Position numbers and translations under genes: made by a program. Below the pieces are notes generated by a model. The model saw nothing but the letters and a program-made list of their open reading frames with translations, did no database searches and had not been told where the DNA came from. DNA of 64,000 nucleotides, from positions 1 to 64,000 of the forward strand of contig NZ_JAHBRW010000003.1 in the NCBI RefSeq assembly GCF_018398315.1. The letters run 5' to 3'. Below, piece after piece: positions 16,458-25,400 of this stretch. Every line of letters begins with the position of its first letter. Within the stretch, counting starts at the first letter, position 1. This stretch comes from Chelatococcus sp. YT9. GTDB lineage: Bacteria > Pseudomonadota > Alphaproteobacteria > Rhizobiales > Beijerinckiaceae.

Positions 16458-17461
16458 GGGCGTTCCTCCGTGGCGGCAAGGCGCAGGGGCTGGTTTCGGC
16501 CCTTCATCAGCGTCGCGAGGTTGAACAGAGTGCCGACGATGCCGGCGCGAGCGCTGAGCACGACCACGACGATCAGCAGGCCGAAGAGCATCTGCGAATA
16601 TTCGCCGCGCAGCGAGAACAGTTCCGCCGCCCAGACCAGCACGCCGGCGCCGACCAGCGGCCCGAGTATCGAGGCCTGTCCGCCGATGAAGGCATAGGCG
16701 ATGAAATTGACAGAGGAGAGTGGCGCAAACGAAGTGGGATGGGCAGTCAGAAGCATGTTGACGAGCGCGAACCCGGCCAGCCCGGAAACGCCGCCTGCGA
16801 TCACGAAGCCGAACGCCTTGTAGTGCCAGACCACCAGGCCGAGGCTCTGCGAGAGCATCTCGTTTTCCTCGATTCCGGCGAATTGCTGGCGAAAAACCCG
16901 GGTCACGACGGCGGTAACGATGGCGGCGACCAGGGCAAGGCCGATCGTGGTCTGCACGACGGCGCGGTTGTCGGCGAGGCTTACGCCGAAAAAGGTCAAT
17001 GCCGGCATGCCGATCAGCCCGTTCGATCCGCCCGTCAATGTCGGTGTCTCGAACAGCAGAAGCTGGGTGATTTCCGTCAGCACGAAGGTGACGAGCACGA
17101 AGTAGACGCCACGCAGCCGGAGCACCAGCGCGCCGATGGGCAGGGCAAAAAGCGCTGGGATGAAGAAGCACAAAAGGCCGATGACGATGACGTCGGTCAT
17201 GCCGTAGTTGAGCCCGCAGATCGCGGAGGTATAGCCGCCGATCGCCATGAAGGTCGGCACGGCGAAGGTCATCAGGTTCATGCGCAGCATGATGTAGACG
17301 CTGAACGACGCCGTGGCCGCGATCAGGATCTGGTTGGTCAGGGAATAGGCGAGTGGGTTTGCCGTCAGTACCGGCACCGCGAAAGCGGCGGCGATGATCA
17401 CGATGACGGCGATTTCGGCGGCTCCGGCTTTGCGCAGGAGCGTGGTCAGCGAGGTGCTCAT
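16454..17461 (-). CDS. Liv-type ABC transporter permease (system A, LivM)
   Basis: 335-residue integral membrane permease with eight to ten hydrophobic segments, starting with a long one at about residues 17-45. The conserved LivM core GLxxWxYKAFGFVIAGGVSGLAGF lies near 215-235 (here with LVVWHYKAFGFV) and IAYAFIGGQASILGP near 260. The C-terminus is a short charged tail. It follows livH with a three-base gap and forms the heterodimeric channel with it. Confidence 0.93.
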   Translation of the reverse strand: MSTSLTTLLRKAGAAEIAVIVIIAAAFAVPVLTANPLAYSLTNQILIAATASFSVYIMLRMNLMTFAVPTFMAIGGYTSAICGLNYGMTDVIVIGLLCFFIPALFALPIGALVLRLRGVYFVLVTFVLTEITQLLLFETPTLTGGSNGLIGMPALTFFGVSLADNRAVVQTTIGLALVAAIVTAVVTRVFRQQFAGIEENEMLSQSLGLVVWHYKAFGFVIAGGVSGLAGFALVNMLLTAHPTSFAPLSSVNFIAYAFIGGQASILGPLVGAGVLVWAAELFSLRGEYSQMLFGLLIVVVVLSARAGIVGTLFNLATLMKGRNQPLRLAATEERP

Positions 17462-17464
17462 GGG

Positions 17465-18331
17465 TCAGGCCTCCCGCGCCGTCTGGCCCATGAGCCCGGA
17501 GGGCCGGATGACCAGGACGATGAGAACCACGACGAACAGCAGCAGCGCACCCTTCGAGCCGCCGAGATAGACTGCGGAATAGGCTTCCACCATGCCAACC
17601 GCGAAGGCGGCGATCGTGGCGCCGGCAATGCTGCCCAGCCCGCCCAGGATGACCACGAGGAAGGAGATCGCCAGGACAGGATCGCCGACATGCGGCGCAA
17701 GCGAAAGGATCGGCGTGACCAGCGCGCCTGTCAGGCCGGCAAGGCCGGTGGCGAGCGCGAAGGCGAGCGGAAAGAGCAGGGTCGGACGCATGCCCTGGGC
17801 CATCGCCACGCGGCGGTCGTCCGCAAGCGCCCGCAGCGCCCGGCCGAAATCCGTCTTGTAGATCACGAGGTAGACCAGCACGATGGCGGTCAGGCAGACG
17901 CCGATGACCACGATATTTTCCAGCGGCAGATAGAGCCGCCCCGCCCGCAAGACGCCCTGGAGCGGGAAATCAAAGGCCGGCGATTCCGGACCGAAGGTCG
18001 CGAGAATGCCGCTCGACATCATCAGATACAGGCCAAGCGTCAGCATCAGTGTCGCCAGATGATCGTCGATCACCCGTTCGAGCAGGAGACGCTCGAACAG
18101 GAAACCGAGGACGGCGGTCGACGCTGCGGCTAGGGCGACGGCGAGTGCGTAGGGAAGGCCGAGGAATTGCACGGCGGAATAGGCGACATACCCGCCGAGC
18201 ACATAGAATCCGCCATGAGCAAAGTTCACGACGCCGAGGATTCCGAAGATTAGCGTGAAACCTAGGGCGAGAAGCGCGTACTGCCCTCCAAGACTGATGC
18301 CGATGAGCCCGGTCGATATGATGCCTTCCAC
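17465..18331 (-). CDS. Liv-type ABC transporter permease (system A, LivH)
   Basis: 288-residue LivH-type permease. It opens with the family pattern ISLGGQYALLALGFTLIFG followed by LGVVNFAHGGFYVLGGY near 35-50, and has the conserved EAA-like region ISFLVVILGGLGSIAGA near 220. About eight membrane segments. It lies fifteen bases after the binding-protein gene, so all five system A genes are one transcription unit. Confidence 0.93.
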   Translation of the reverse strand: MEGIISTGLIGISLGGQYALLALGFTLIFGILGVVNFAHGGFYVLGGYVAYSAVQFLGLPYALAVALAAASTAVLGFLFERLLLERVIDDHLATLMLTLGLYLMMSSGILATFGPESPAFDFPLQGVLRAGRLYLPLENIVVIGVCLTAIVLVYLVIYKTDFGRALRALADDRRVAMAQGMRPTLLFPLAFALATGLAGLTGALVTPILSLAPHVGDPVLAISFLVVILGGLGSIAGATIAAFAVGMVEAYSAVYLGGSKGALLLFVVVLIVLVIRPSGLMGQTAREA

Positions 18332-18346
18332 GTCATGCCCTCCGAG

Positions 18347-19525
18347 CTATTCGCGGGCTGCCGGCATGGACGTGACCGGCTGCACGGTGCCGCCGGAGAC
18401 CACGCCCATCCCGAAGGGGAAGGAGAGTTCCTGGTTGATGCCGAAGAATTTCTGGCCGACCCAGTAACCGTCGCCGATCTGCTGGTCAGAGACCGGCATC
18501 TTGCGGAGAATCTCGGCGATCTTTGCCGTGTCGGTGACGCTCTGGGCTTCGATGGCCGCCTTGACGACCATGCGGGCCGAAATAACCCACTGGTAGAACA
18601 GATTGTTCTCCGGCCTGTCCTCGCCCATCAGCGCCTTGTAGTCGCTGTCGAGCTTGCGGGTATTATCGTCGATGACGATCGGCTCGAACCAGTAGAAGTC
18701 CTTGAGAACCGCGTCGCCGCCAGCAATGCGCGAGATTTCGCTATAGCCCGGCCCGCCGAGACGGCCGATCGCGCCTTGAAAGCCTGCCTGCCGCAACTGT
18801 TTGACCAGAGTGCCGGCATCGCCTGGGGGCGAGGAGGCGAGATCGACCGAGCCAGGGTTGGCGTTCATGATGCGCGTGACGATCGGCGCGAAATTGGTTG
18901 TGCCGCGCTGGTAGTATTCCTCGGTCGCCTTGACGCCGTTGGCCCTGAACGCTTCGGCGTTGACTGACGCGATGTCGGTGCCGCCCTGGTCGTTCGGCGC
19001 GACGATGACGACGCTGTCGAATTTGAACTTCTCTTTAGCCACCTTGATGATCGGGTCCGCCCAAACGGAGGGGCCGGGGCTCATGTGGAAGACCAGCGGC
19101 CATTGCGGCCCGATCGCGTTCTTGGCGTAGCTGCTGACCATCAGGAGCATGTTGTTGCGGGTCGCGATCGGCTTCATGCCGGTGACTTCAGGCGAGCCTG
19201 CACCGCCGATGACGATCTTGACGCCCTGGCTGGCCAGCGTGTTGGCGCCGGCAGCCGCCCCCTCGACCGTGTATTTGCCGTCGATCGATACAACTGAGAG
19301 CTTGACGGGCTTGCCGTCGATCTTGAACAGGTTGTCGCGATTGGCTTCCGCTACGGCGAATTCCGTGGCCTTGCGGGCGGCGATGCCCCATTGCGCCGCG
19401 GGGCCGGATTGAGCGGCGACGACGCCGATCTTGGCCTCCTGCTGCGCAAGCACCGGGGCGCCTGTCAGGCCGAGCAGAGCCATGACGGCTGTCCCGGCAG
19501 TCAGCATTCTGCGTGTCGGTTTCAT
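18347..19525 (-). CDS. Liv-type substrate-binding protein (system A)
   Basis: 392-residue periplasmic binding protein of the LivK/HAAT family. Residues 1-27 are a Sec signal peptide (basic start MKPTRR, hydrophobic core, cleavage likely after APVLAQ). The mature part opens with the fold's first strand KIGVVAAQSGPAAQWG, and has the hinge region IATRNNMLLMVSS near 120. It differs clearly from the system B protein, so the two transporters should have different ligands. It precedes livH and is separated by 90 bases from the enoyl-CoA hydratase gene upstream, where an internal promoter is possible. Confidence 0.92.
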   Translation of the reverse strand: MKPTRRMLTAGTAVMALLGLTGAPVLAQQEAKIGVVAAQSGPAAQWGIAARKATEFAVAEANRDNLFKIDGKPVKLSVVSIDGKYTVEGAAAGANTLASQGVKIVIGGAGSPEVTGMKPIATRNNMLLMVSSYAKNAIGPQWPLVFHMSPGPSVWADPIIKVAKEKFKFDSVVIVAPNDQGGTDIASVNAEAFRANGVKATEEYYQRGTTNFAPIVTRIMNANPGSVDLASSPPGDAGTLVKQLRQAGFQGAIGRLGGPGYSEISRIAGGDAVLKDFYWFEPIVIDDNTRKLDSDYKALMGEDRPENNLFYQWVISARMVVKAAIEAQSVTDTAKIAEILRKMPVSDQQIGDGYWVGQKFFGINQELSFPFGMGVVSGGTVQPVTSMPAARE

Positions 19526-19615
19526 GTCTTCCTCCCATTGAAGAATGGCGTTTTGTGTGGGTTGCCGGGACCTGTTCTTGAATTCGATTCGGTCAGGTCT
19601 CGCGGCGGGGCCGTC

Positions 19616-20425
19616 TCAGCGCCCGATGAACACCGCCTCGCGCTTTTCGTTGAAGGCGGCGATCCCCTCTCGCCTGTCTTCGGTTGGGATCAGGCGGCTA
19701 TAGGCTTCGATCTCGAAGTACATGCTGGTGCGTAGGTCCATCTGCAGGCCGTGGGCGATGGATTTCTTGGCCTGCGCGGTCGAGAGGGGGGCGTTCCGGC
19801 AGATGGTCGCGGCGGTCGCGTTGGCCTCGGCCATAAGCTGGCCGGCCGGCACGAGCCGGTTGACGACCCCCCATTCAAGCGCGTCTTGCGCGGAAAACAG
19901 GCGGCCCGTCAGCACCATTTCCTTGGCGCGCGCCGAGCCGATCCGGCGCGGCAGATGCTGCGTCCCGCCACCGCCGGGCATGATGCCGCGCAGGACTTCC
20001 GGAAAGCCGAACTTGGCGGTGTCCACCGCATAAGCGAAGTCGCACTGGAGCATCAGCTCCAGCCCACCGGCGACGGTCGCGCCGTTGAGCGCGGCGATGA
20101 TCGGCACCGGGCAATCGTATATCGCCCGCATCATCCGCTCGAACAGATAGTGCTGGCGGGTGAAAGCCTCGTCGTCCATGCCGTTACGCTCAGCGAGATC
20201 GGCCCCGGCGCAGAACACGCGTTCGCCGGCACCAGTGAAGACAACGCAGCGATAGTGCCAAGGCTCACGCTCAAGAGCGGAGAACACGGTGATGAGATCG
20301 CGGCCCATCTGGGTCGTCAGCGAATTGGCGCGGTCGGGCCGGTTCAGCGTCACCTGCAACTGGTACTCGCCGCTCTCTTCCACCAGCAGCGTTTCGAACG
20401 GCTGCTCAAGCTCCTTCAGTCGCAT
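19616..20425 (-). CDS. Enoyl-CoA hydratase/isomerase family protein
   Basis: 269-residue crotonase-fold protein. The oxyanion-hole regions are FCAGADLAE near 68 and ALNGATVAGGLELMLQCDFAYA near 105, and the catalytic loop is FPEVLRGIMPGGGGTQHLPR near 140, with Glu at the first catalytic position (FPE) and Gly instead of the second Glu seen in classical hydratases, so isomerase, hydrolase or atypical hydratase activity is possible. GGAGG lies upstream of the ATG at 20425. The start overlaps the end of the CoA-transferase gene by 20 bases. Confidence 0.9.
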   Translation of the reverse strand: MRLKELEQPFETLLVEESGEYQLQVTLNRPDRANSLTTQMGRDLITVFSALEREPWHYRCVVFTGAGERVFCAGADLAERNGMDDEAFTRQHYLFERMMRAIYDCPVPIIAALNGATVAGGLELMLQCDFAYAVDTAKFGFPEVLRGIMPGGGGTQHLPRRIGSARAKEMVLTGRLFSAQDALEWGVVNRLVPAGQLMAEANATAATICRNAPLSTAQAKKSIAHGLQMDLRTSMYFEIEAYSRLIPTEDRREGIAAFNEKREAVFIGR

Positions 20426-21569
20426 CCTGTCCTCCCAAAATCGCCACATGCTCGCCGAGCTTCGGAGAGCGGCCTGCCACTGGCGGCCTCACCCCGTCGA
20501 AGGACAGGGGAATACCGACGATCTGCACGCCGTCGCCGGGAGTTTTTTCGATGATGCCGAGTGCCTCCGTCTGCGGCGATGCGGCAGACGTGGCGATCGT
20601 GTTGATGGGGCCCGCGGGGACGCCATTTGCCTCCAATCGCCTCTCGAGCTCCGCGACGGGGAACTTTGCGATTGCCGCTTGAAGCAGGGCGACAAGTGCC
20701 GGCTTGTTACGAATCCGCGCCGAATTGGTGGCATAGAGCGGGTCGGTGCCGTATTCCGGCATGTCGATGGCCACGCACAACGCCCGGAAGAGCCTGTCGT
20801 TGCCAGCGGCGATCAGAAGTTCGCCGTCGAGGCAGCGGAAACTCTGGTAAGGCACGATATTGGCATTGCCCGACCCGTGCTTGCCGGGCAGCTCGCCGGA
20901 CGCCAGATAGTCCGAAAGCTGCACCGTGATCCACGCGAGCGAGGTTTCGTAGAGGGACGTGTCGATCGTCCGGCCGAAGCCGCTTCGCTCCTGTTCGAGG
21001 CAGGCGGACAGGATGCCGATGACGGACCACATGCCCGAGCCCATGTCGTTGAGAGACACAGGAACGCGTACCGGCTCGCCGCCCGGATTTCCGGTCAGGC
21101 TCATGAGGCCGCTCACAGCCTGCACCAGCGGATCGTAGCCCGGAGCGTCGCGCAGCGGCCCGACTTGCCCGAACGCGCTAATGTTGCAGTATATCAGCCC
21201 AGGCTTTTTGGCGCGCAGCGTCTGCGCATCCAGACCGATCCTCTCGACGGTGCCGGCCTTCATGTTCTGGACGACGATATCGGCCTCGTGGAAAATGAAA
21301 CGCTTCAACCGCTGGACTGAAAGCGTGTCGCGCAGGTCTGCGACTATGCTCTTCTTGCCGCAATTGATGGCGTGGAACATCACGGCCATGCCGCCGGACG
21401 AGGCCACGCCCCAGTCGCGGGCATAGTCGCCGCTGCCAGCCGGCTCGATCTTGATGACCTGCGCACCGAGATGCGCAAGGATATGTCCTGCATAGGGAGC
21501 CGCAAGACTATGGCCCAGTTCGACCACCGTCTTACCCTCAAGGGGGAGTTTGGAGGAGAATAGGACCAT
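20406..21569 (-). CDS. CaiB/BaiF family CoA-transferase (cluster A)
   Basis: 387-residue class III CoA-transferase, which moves CoA between two carboxylic acids through an aspartyl-CoA mixed anhydride. The N-terminal Rossmann part starts GKTVVELGHSLAAPYAGHILAHLGAQVIKIEP-like near residues 12-45. The catalytic Asp is in SLNDMGSGM near 165. The segment IDTSLYETSLAW near 200 is family-typical. It begins one base after hyuB and would activate the product of the upstream enzymes or exchange CoA with a dicarboxylate. Start chosen at ATG 21569; upstream in-frame sequence overlaps hyuB and has no family similarity. Confidence 0.92.
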   Translation of the reverse strand: MVLFSSKLPLEGKTVVELGHSLAAPYAGHILAHLGAQVIKIEPAGSGDYARDWGVASSGGMAVMFHAINCGKKSIVADLRDTLSVQRLKRFIFHEADIVVQNMKAGTVERIGLDAQTLRAKKPGLIYCNISAFGQVGPLRDAPGYDPLVQAVSGLMSLTGNPGGEPVRVPVSLNDMGSGMWSVIGILSACLEQERSGFGRTIDTSLYETSLAWITVQLSDYLASGELPGKHGSGNANIVPYQSFRCLDGELLIAAGNDRLFRALCVAIDMPEYGTDPLYATNSARIRNKPALVALLQAAIAKFPVAELERRLEANGVPAGPINTIATSAASPQTEALGIIEKTPGDGVQIVGIPLSFDGVRPPVAGRSPKLGEHVAILGGQDATEGA

Positions 21570-21570
21570 C

Positions 21571-23295
21571 TCAGGCGATTCCCTTAAGGGCCTGCTGCGC
21601 CACTTCGACCTGGTAGTCGTCCTCCATGGCCGCCTGCGTGATGTAGCCGTCGTCGAGATCGGCCAGCACCTTCGCCTGCTGCCGCTCGCGGGGATCGCCG
21701 TAACCGCCGCTCCCGGCCGGCTGCACCATGACACGGTCCCCCTTGTGCACGACGATATGGCCGCCGCGGGCGGTGACCGGATGGACGGAGCCGTCGGCCC
21801 GTCGCACTTCGGCTTTGAAGGCGCTGCCGGTTGCCCCTCCGAACTGGCCGCGCGGCGGCTGGTGCTCGCGCTCGCCCGATACCGTGAAGGTCGCCTCGTC
21901 GAACAGGATTCGATATACCCGCCGCGCCGCAAGCCCGCCGCGATTGCGGCCGGCGCCGCCGCTATCGGCCACCAGCGACCATTCGTCGATGGCGAGCGGA
22001 TAGGTCTGCTCGATCGATTCCACCGATTGCGCGCCGGCATTGCCGACATAGACGCGCACGGCGCTGATCCCGTCCTTGCCATGCCGAGCGCCCATGCCGC
22101 CGGCATGCACGTCGATCATGCTGAGATATCTGCGGCCGGTGCGCTTGACCCGGTCCTCGTCGGGATCGGCACCGCTGAACACGCCCGCGCAAGCCGCGCA
22201 GTTGCTCTGGCCTACGACCCGTTCCGGCACCGCCGTGGCGAGCGCCTGCAAGAGCAGGTCGATGACGCGCGGCGACGTCTCGGTGACGCCCGAAACGACC
22301 GAGGCCGGGAATTCGCAGTTGAGCACCGAGCCCTTCGGTGCGGTGATCCTCACCGGCCGATAGCAGCCCTGGTTGATCGGAATCGTGGTGTCGGTGATCG
22401 CCTTGACCGTGAACCAGGTGCTGTTGCAGGTCACCGAAAACGGGCAGTTCACGCCCCCGCGAACCTGTCGGCCGCTGCCGGTATAGTCGAACTCGATCTC
22501 GTCGCCGGATTTGCGGATCGTCACCTTGAGCGGCACTTTGGCGCGCACGCCATCCACCTCGAAGACACCGTCGATCTCGTCCTCGGCGGAGTATTCGCCG
22601 TCCGGGATCTTGCGCAGCGCGTCGCGCATCAGCTTCTCGGAATGATCCAGAGAGCGCGACATGGCGGAGGCGATCGCTTCGGTCCCGTATTTGCGCGTCA
22701 GCGAGGCAATGCGCTGGTCACCGACATAGCAGCCGGCATATTGGGCCAGCACGTCGAGAAGCCGGGTTTCCGGATCCCGCGTGTTCTGCAGGATCATGGT
22801 CTGGACGTCGGTCACGACCTCGTCGTTGCGGTAGAGCCTGACCGGAGGAATGCGCACGCCTTCGCCGAAAATGTCCCAGGTGTCGGCCGCATAGCTACCG
22901 GGCGACTGGCCGCCGATATCGCTCCAGTGACCGCGCGTCATGGTGAAGGCGACGATCTCGCCATCGACGAAGACCGGTCGCGTGAACTGCACGTCGGAGT
23001 GATGGTTGCCGCCGCCGAGATAGACGTCGTTGGAGATGATAACGTCGCCGGGTCTCAGGTTCTCCCGGCCGATCGCCTCCACGGACACCCGCGTCGAGAC
23101 CACCGCCGAGCCGAGCATGGTGGGAATGTCGTTGCCCTGCGCGACGAGCTGCATGTCCGCGTCGAAGATGGCCGCCGATGCGTCGCCGCCGGAATGGATG
23201 ATGGGGCTGCCCGCCGTACGGGTCATCGCCACCTTCATCTCGCGGGCGATGGCATAGAGGCTGCTGCGGATGATTTCGTAGGTAATGGTGTCCAT
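21571..23295 (-). CDS. Hydantoinase B/oxoprolinase family protein
   Basis: 574-residue HyuB/acetone-carboxylase-alpha-like subunit. It opens DTITYEIIRSSLYAIAREM and shows family blocks SNDVYLGGGNHHSDVQ near 90, FTMTRGHWSDIGGQSPGSY near 118, and AGSGGYGDPRERQ near the C-terminus. With HyuA it forms an ATP-dependent amidohydrolase (hydantoins, 5-oxoproline) or carboxylase (acetone, acetophenone). The start at 23295 sits one base after the hyuA stop. Length is typical of hydantoinase B and shorter than acetone carboxylase alpha, which favours hydrolysis of a cyclic amide or a related lactam-like substrate. Confidence 0.93.
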   Translation of the reverse strand: MDTITYEIIRSSLYAIAREMKVAMTRTAGSPIIHSGGDASAAIFDADMQLVAQGNDIPTMLGSAVVSTRVSVEAIGRENLRPGDVIISNDVYLGGGNHHSDVQFTRPVFVDGEIVAFTMTRGHWSDIGGQSPGSYAADTWDIFGEGVRIPPVRLYRNDEVVTDVQTMILQNTRDPETRLLDVLAQYAGCYVGDQRIASLTRKYGTEAIASAMSRSLDHSEKLMRDALRKIPDGEYSAEDEIDGVFEVDGVRAKVPLKVTIRKSGDEIEFDYTGSGRQVRGGVNCPFSVTCNSTWFTVKAITDTTIPINQGCYRPVRITAPKGSVLNCEFPASVVSGVTETSPRVIDLLLQALATAVPERVVGQSNCAACAGVFSGADPDEDRVKRTGRRYLSMIDVHAGGMGARHGKDGISAVRVYVGNAGAQSVESIEQTYPLAIDEWSLVADSGGAGRNRGGLAARRVYRILFDEATFTVSGEREHQPPRGQFGGATGSAFKAEVRRADGSVHPVTARGGHIVVHKGDRVMVQPAGSGGYGDPRERQQAKVLADLDDGYITQAAMEDDYQVEVAQQALKGIA

Positions 23296-23296
23296 C

Positions 23297-25333
23297 TCAG
23301 AGCTCCACGATGAGATTGCTCTGCGCATCGATATGCGCCCTCTGGCCTGCCTCGAAGACAAGGCAACTGCTGGCTTCCTCGATGACCGCGGGTCCGTCTA
23401 TGCGGGTGCCGGAGGCAAGACCTTCGCGGCGGAAGACCGGCACGTCGCGGATCTGGCCGGAGAGATAGATCGCCCGAGTGCGCTTCTCCCCGCTGGCTGC
23501 ATGTCGCTCGATGCTCGCGTCGATCGAGCCACGCCAGCCGGTTTCCGCCTCGCCCTTGACGCGGATATTGTTGCAGACGAGCGGATGGTCGCGCCGCACG
23601 AAGTTCCAGTGGCGCATATGCGCCTCCTCGAAGCTCTTGCGGATCTGCCCGAGATCGATACGGCCCTTCGGCACGTCCACCGTGATCGGTTCCGGCTGGC
23701 CGGCGTAACGGCAGTCGATCTTGCGCTGGAAGGTGAGCGCCACGTTGGCGAGCGCGCCGCCGAAACGGCCGCCGACCGTTTCCTCCAGATTGCTGAACGC
23801 CTGTTCCAGCCCTTCCGGTGCCAGCCCGTCCAGCTGACGCTCGATGGCCACCTGCTGGTCGCTCGACTGGTCTGCCACTGTCATGCCGAACGCACTGAAC
23901 AGGCCGGGCAGGGCAGGCACCACAACCCGCTTGATTTCAAGCTCGCGGGCGAGCTCGACGGCATGCACGGGGCCCGCGCCGCCATAGCATACATAGGTGA
24001 AGTCGCGCGGGTCGTAGCCGCGCTCGACGGTCATCAGCCGCATCGCCTGCGCCATCAGCGCGTTGGCGATGGCGCGTACCGCATGGGCGGCCTCCACGAC
24101 TGAAACGCCGAGCGGCGTCGCCAGGTGCTCCTCGACCGCGCGGTGCGCAGCCTCGCGGTTCAGTTTGAAGCTGCCGTTGAGGAACGTGTCCGGGTCGATG
24201 TAGCCAAGGATGACGTTGCAATCGGTCACAGTCGGACGCTGGCCGCCACGGCCATAACAGGCCGGGCCTGGGTCCGCCCCGGCGCTTTCCGGCCCGATGC
24301 GCACGCCGCCGCCCGCATCGATCCAGGCGATGGAGCCGCCGCCGGCGCCGACCGAGTCGATGTCGATGGTCGGGGAGCGGACAGAATAGGTGTGCAGCAG
24401 GCCGCCGTTGCGGATTTCCGGTCGCCCCTCGCGGATCAGAGACACGTCGAAGGTGGTGCCGCCCATGTCGCCCAGCAGGATGTTTTCGACGCCGATCTTC
24501 TGCGCCAGCCGCGAGGTCGCGCTGACGCCGCCGGCCGGGCCGCTTTCCAGAAGCACGACCGGGCGCGACTCCACCAGTTCGGCCGAGGCCAAACCGCCAT
24601 TCGACTGCATGAACATGATCTCGCCACGGAACCCGAGGCGCCGCAATTCTTGCATGAACGATCGGATGTAGCGGTTACAGACCGGACCGAGCATGGCGTT
24701 GATGACCGTCGTGCTGGTCCGCTCGTATTCCATCAGCTCAGGATTGACGTCGAAGGACGCCGTCACGAACTGGTCGGGCAGGCGGGCGCGCAGCGTCTCC
24801 AGAACCTGCCGCTCATGATCTGGATTGACGTAGGAATGGATCAGGCAAATGGCCACCGCCTCGATGTCCGAACGGCGGATCTCCTCGGCCAGGGTCTCGA
24901 CCTCTGCCATATCCAGCGGCTTTTCGACCGCGCCCGTGGCGGAAATCCGCTCGTCGAGTTCAAGGCACCAGCGGCGGCGCACCAAGGGCTTGGGCGCATC
25001 GAACTGCAGGTCGTAGAGATCGGCGCGATCATGGCGATAGACGCGGCGGATCTCCAGGATATCGCGAAAACCCTTCGTCGTGATCAGCGCGGTCCTGGCG
25101 CCCTTGTGCTCGACGATCATGTTCGTGGCCATGGTCGTGCCGTGACCGATGAAGTCGATCTCGCCACTCGACAAGCCGCTGATCCGGAGGATTTCGTTGA
25201 AGCCGTTAATGGCGCCGATCACCCGGTTAGCGGGAGTAGTTGGAACCTTGACTGACCAGTGCCGGCCGCTTTGATCGTCGATCAGCACGACGTCCGTGAA
25301 CGTGCCTCCCACGTCGATTCCAAGTCTCCTCAT
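23297..25333 (-). CDS. Hydantoinase A/oxoprolinase family protein
   Basis: 678-residue HyuA-type ATPase subunit. Residues 4-18 carry the phosphate-binding motif GIDVGGTFTDVVLID of the ASKHA fold; FIGHGTTMATNMIVE lies near 70, GDMGGTTFDVSLI near 285 and YGGAGPVHA near 455. It phosphorylates the carbonyl/enol substrate for the HyuB partner. GGAGGAAG lies before the ATG at 25333. It is first in the long minus-strand operon, sits 68 bases after the LacI-family gene, and has a regulator palindrome in its leader (25349-25362), so it is probably the controlled entry gene of this arm. Confidence 0.94.
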   Translation of the reverse strand: MRRLGIDVGGTFTDVVLIDDQSGRHWSVKVPTTPANRVIGAINGFNEILRISGLSSGEIDFIGHGTTMATNMIVEHKGARTALITTKGFRDILEIRRVYRHDRADLYDLQFDAPKPLVRRRWCLELDERISATGAVEKPLDMAEVETLAEEIRRSDIEAVAICLIHSYVNPDHERQVLETLRARLPDQFVTASFDVNPELMEYERTSTTVINAMLGPVCNRYIRSFMQELRRLGFRGEIMFMQSNGGLASAELVESRPVVLLESGPAGGVSATSRLAQKIGVENILLGDMGGTTFDVSLIREGRPEIRNGGLLHTYSVRSPTIDIDSVGAGGGSIAWIDAGGGVRIGPESAGADPGPACYGRGGQRPTVTDCNVILGYIDPDTFLNGSFKLNREAAHRAVEEHLATPLGVSVVEAAHAVRAIANALMAQAMRLMTVERGYDPRDFTYVCYGGAGPVHAVELARELEIKRVVVPALPGLFSAFGMTVADQSSDQQVAIERQLDGLAPEGLEQAFSNLEETVGGRFGGALANVALTFQRKIDCRYAGQPEPITVDVPKGRIDLGQIRKSFEEAHMRHWNFVRRDHPLVCNNIRVKGEAETGWRGSIDASIERHAASGEKRTRAIYLSGQIRDVPVFRREGLASGTRIDGPAVIEEASSCLVFEAGQRAHIDAQSNLIVEL

Positions 25334-25348
25334 GAACTTCCTCCAACG

Positions 25349-25362
25349 TAGAAACGTTTCCA
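25349..25362 (-). promoter_or_regulatory. LacI-type operator in front of hyuA
   Basis: TAGAAACGTTTCCA carries the perfect ten-base palindrome GAAACGTTTC, shared with three other sites in this window. It lies 16 bases upstream of the hyuA start, between lacI and hyuA. The central CG palindrome is typical of LacI/GalR-family operators. Confidence 0.8.
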
Positions 25363-25400
25363 CGAAAGCCCCTCAAAACGGGCAGCCGGTGGCTTGATTA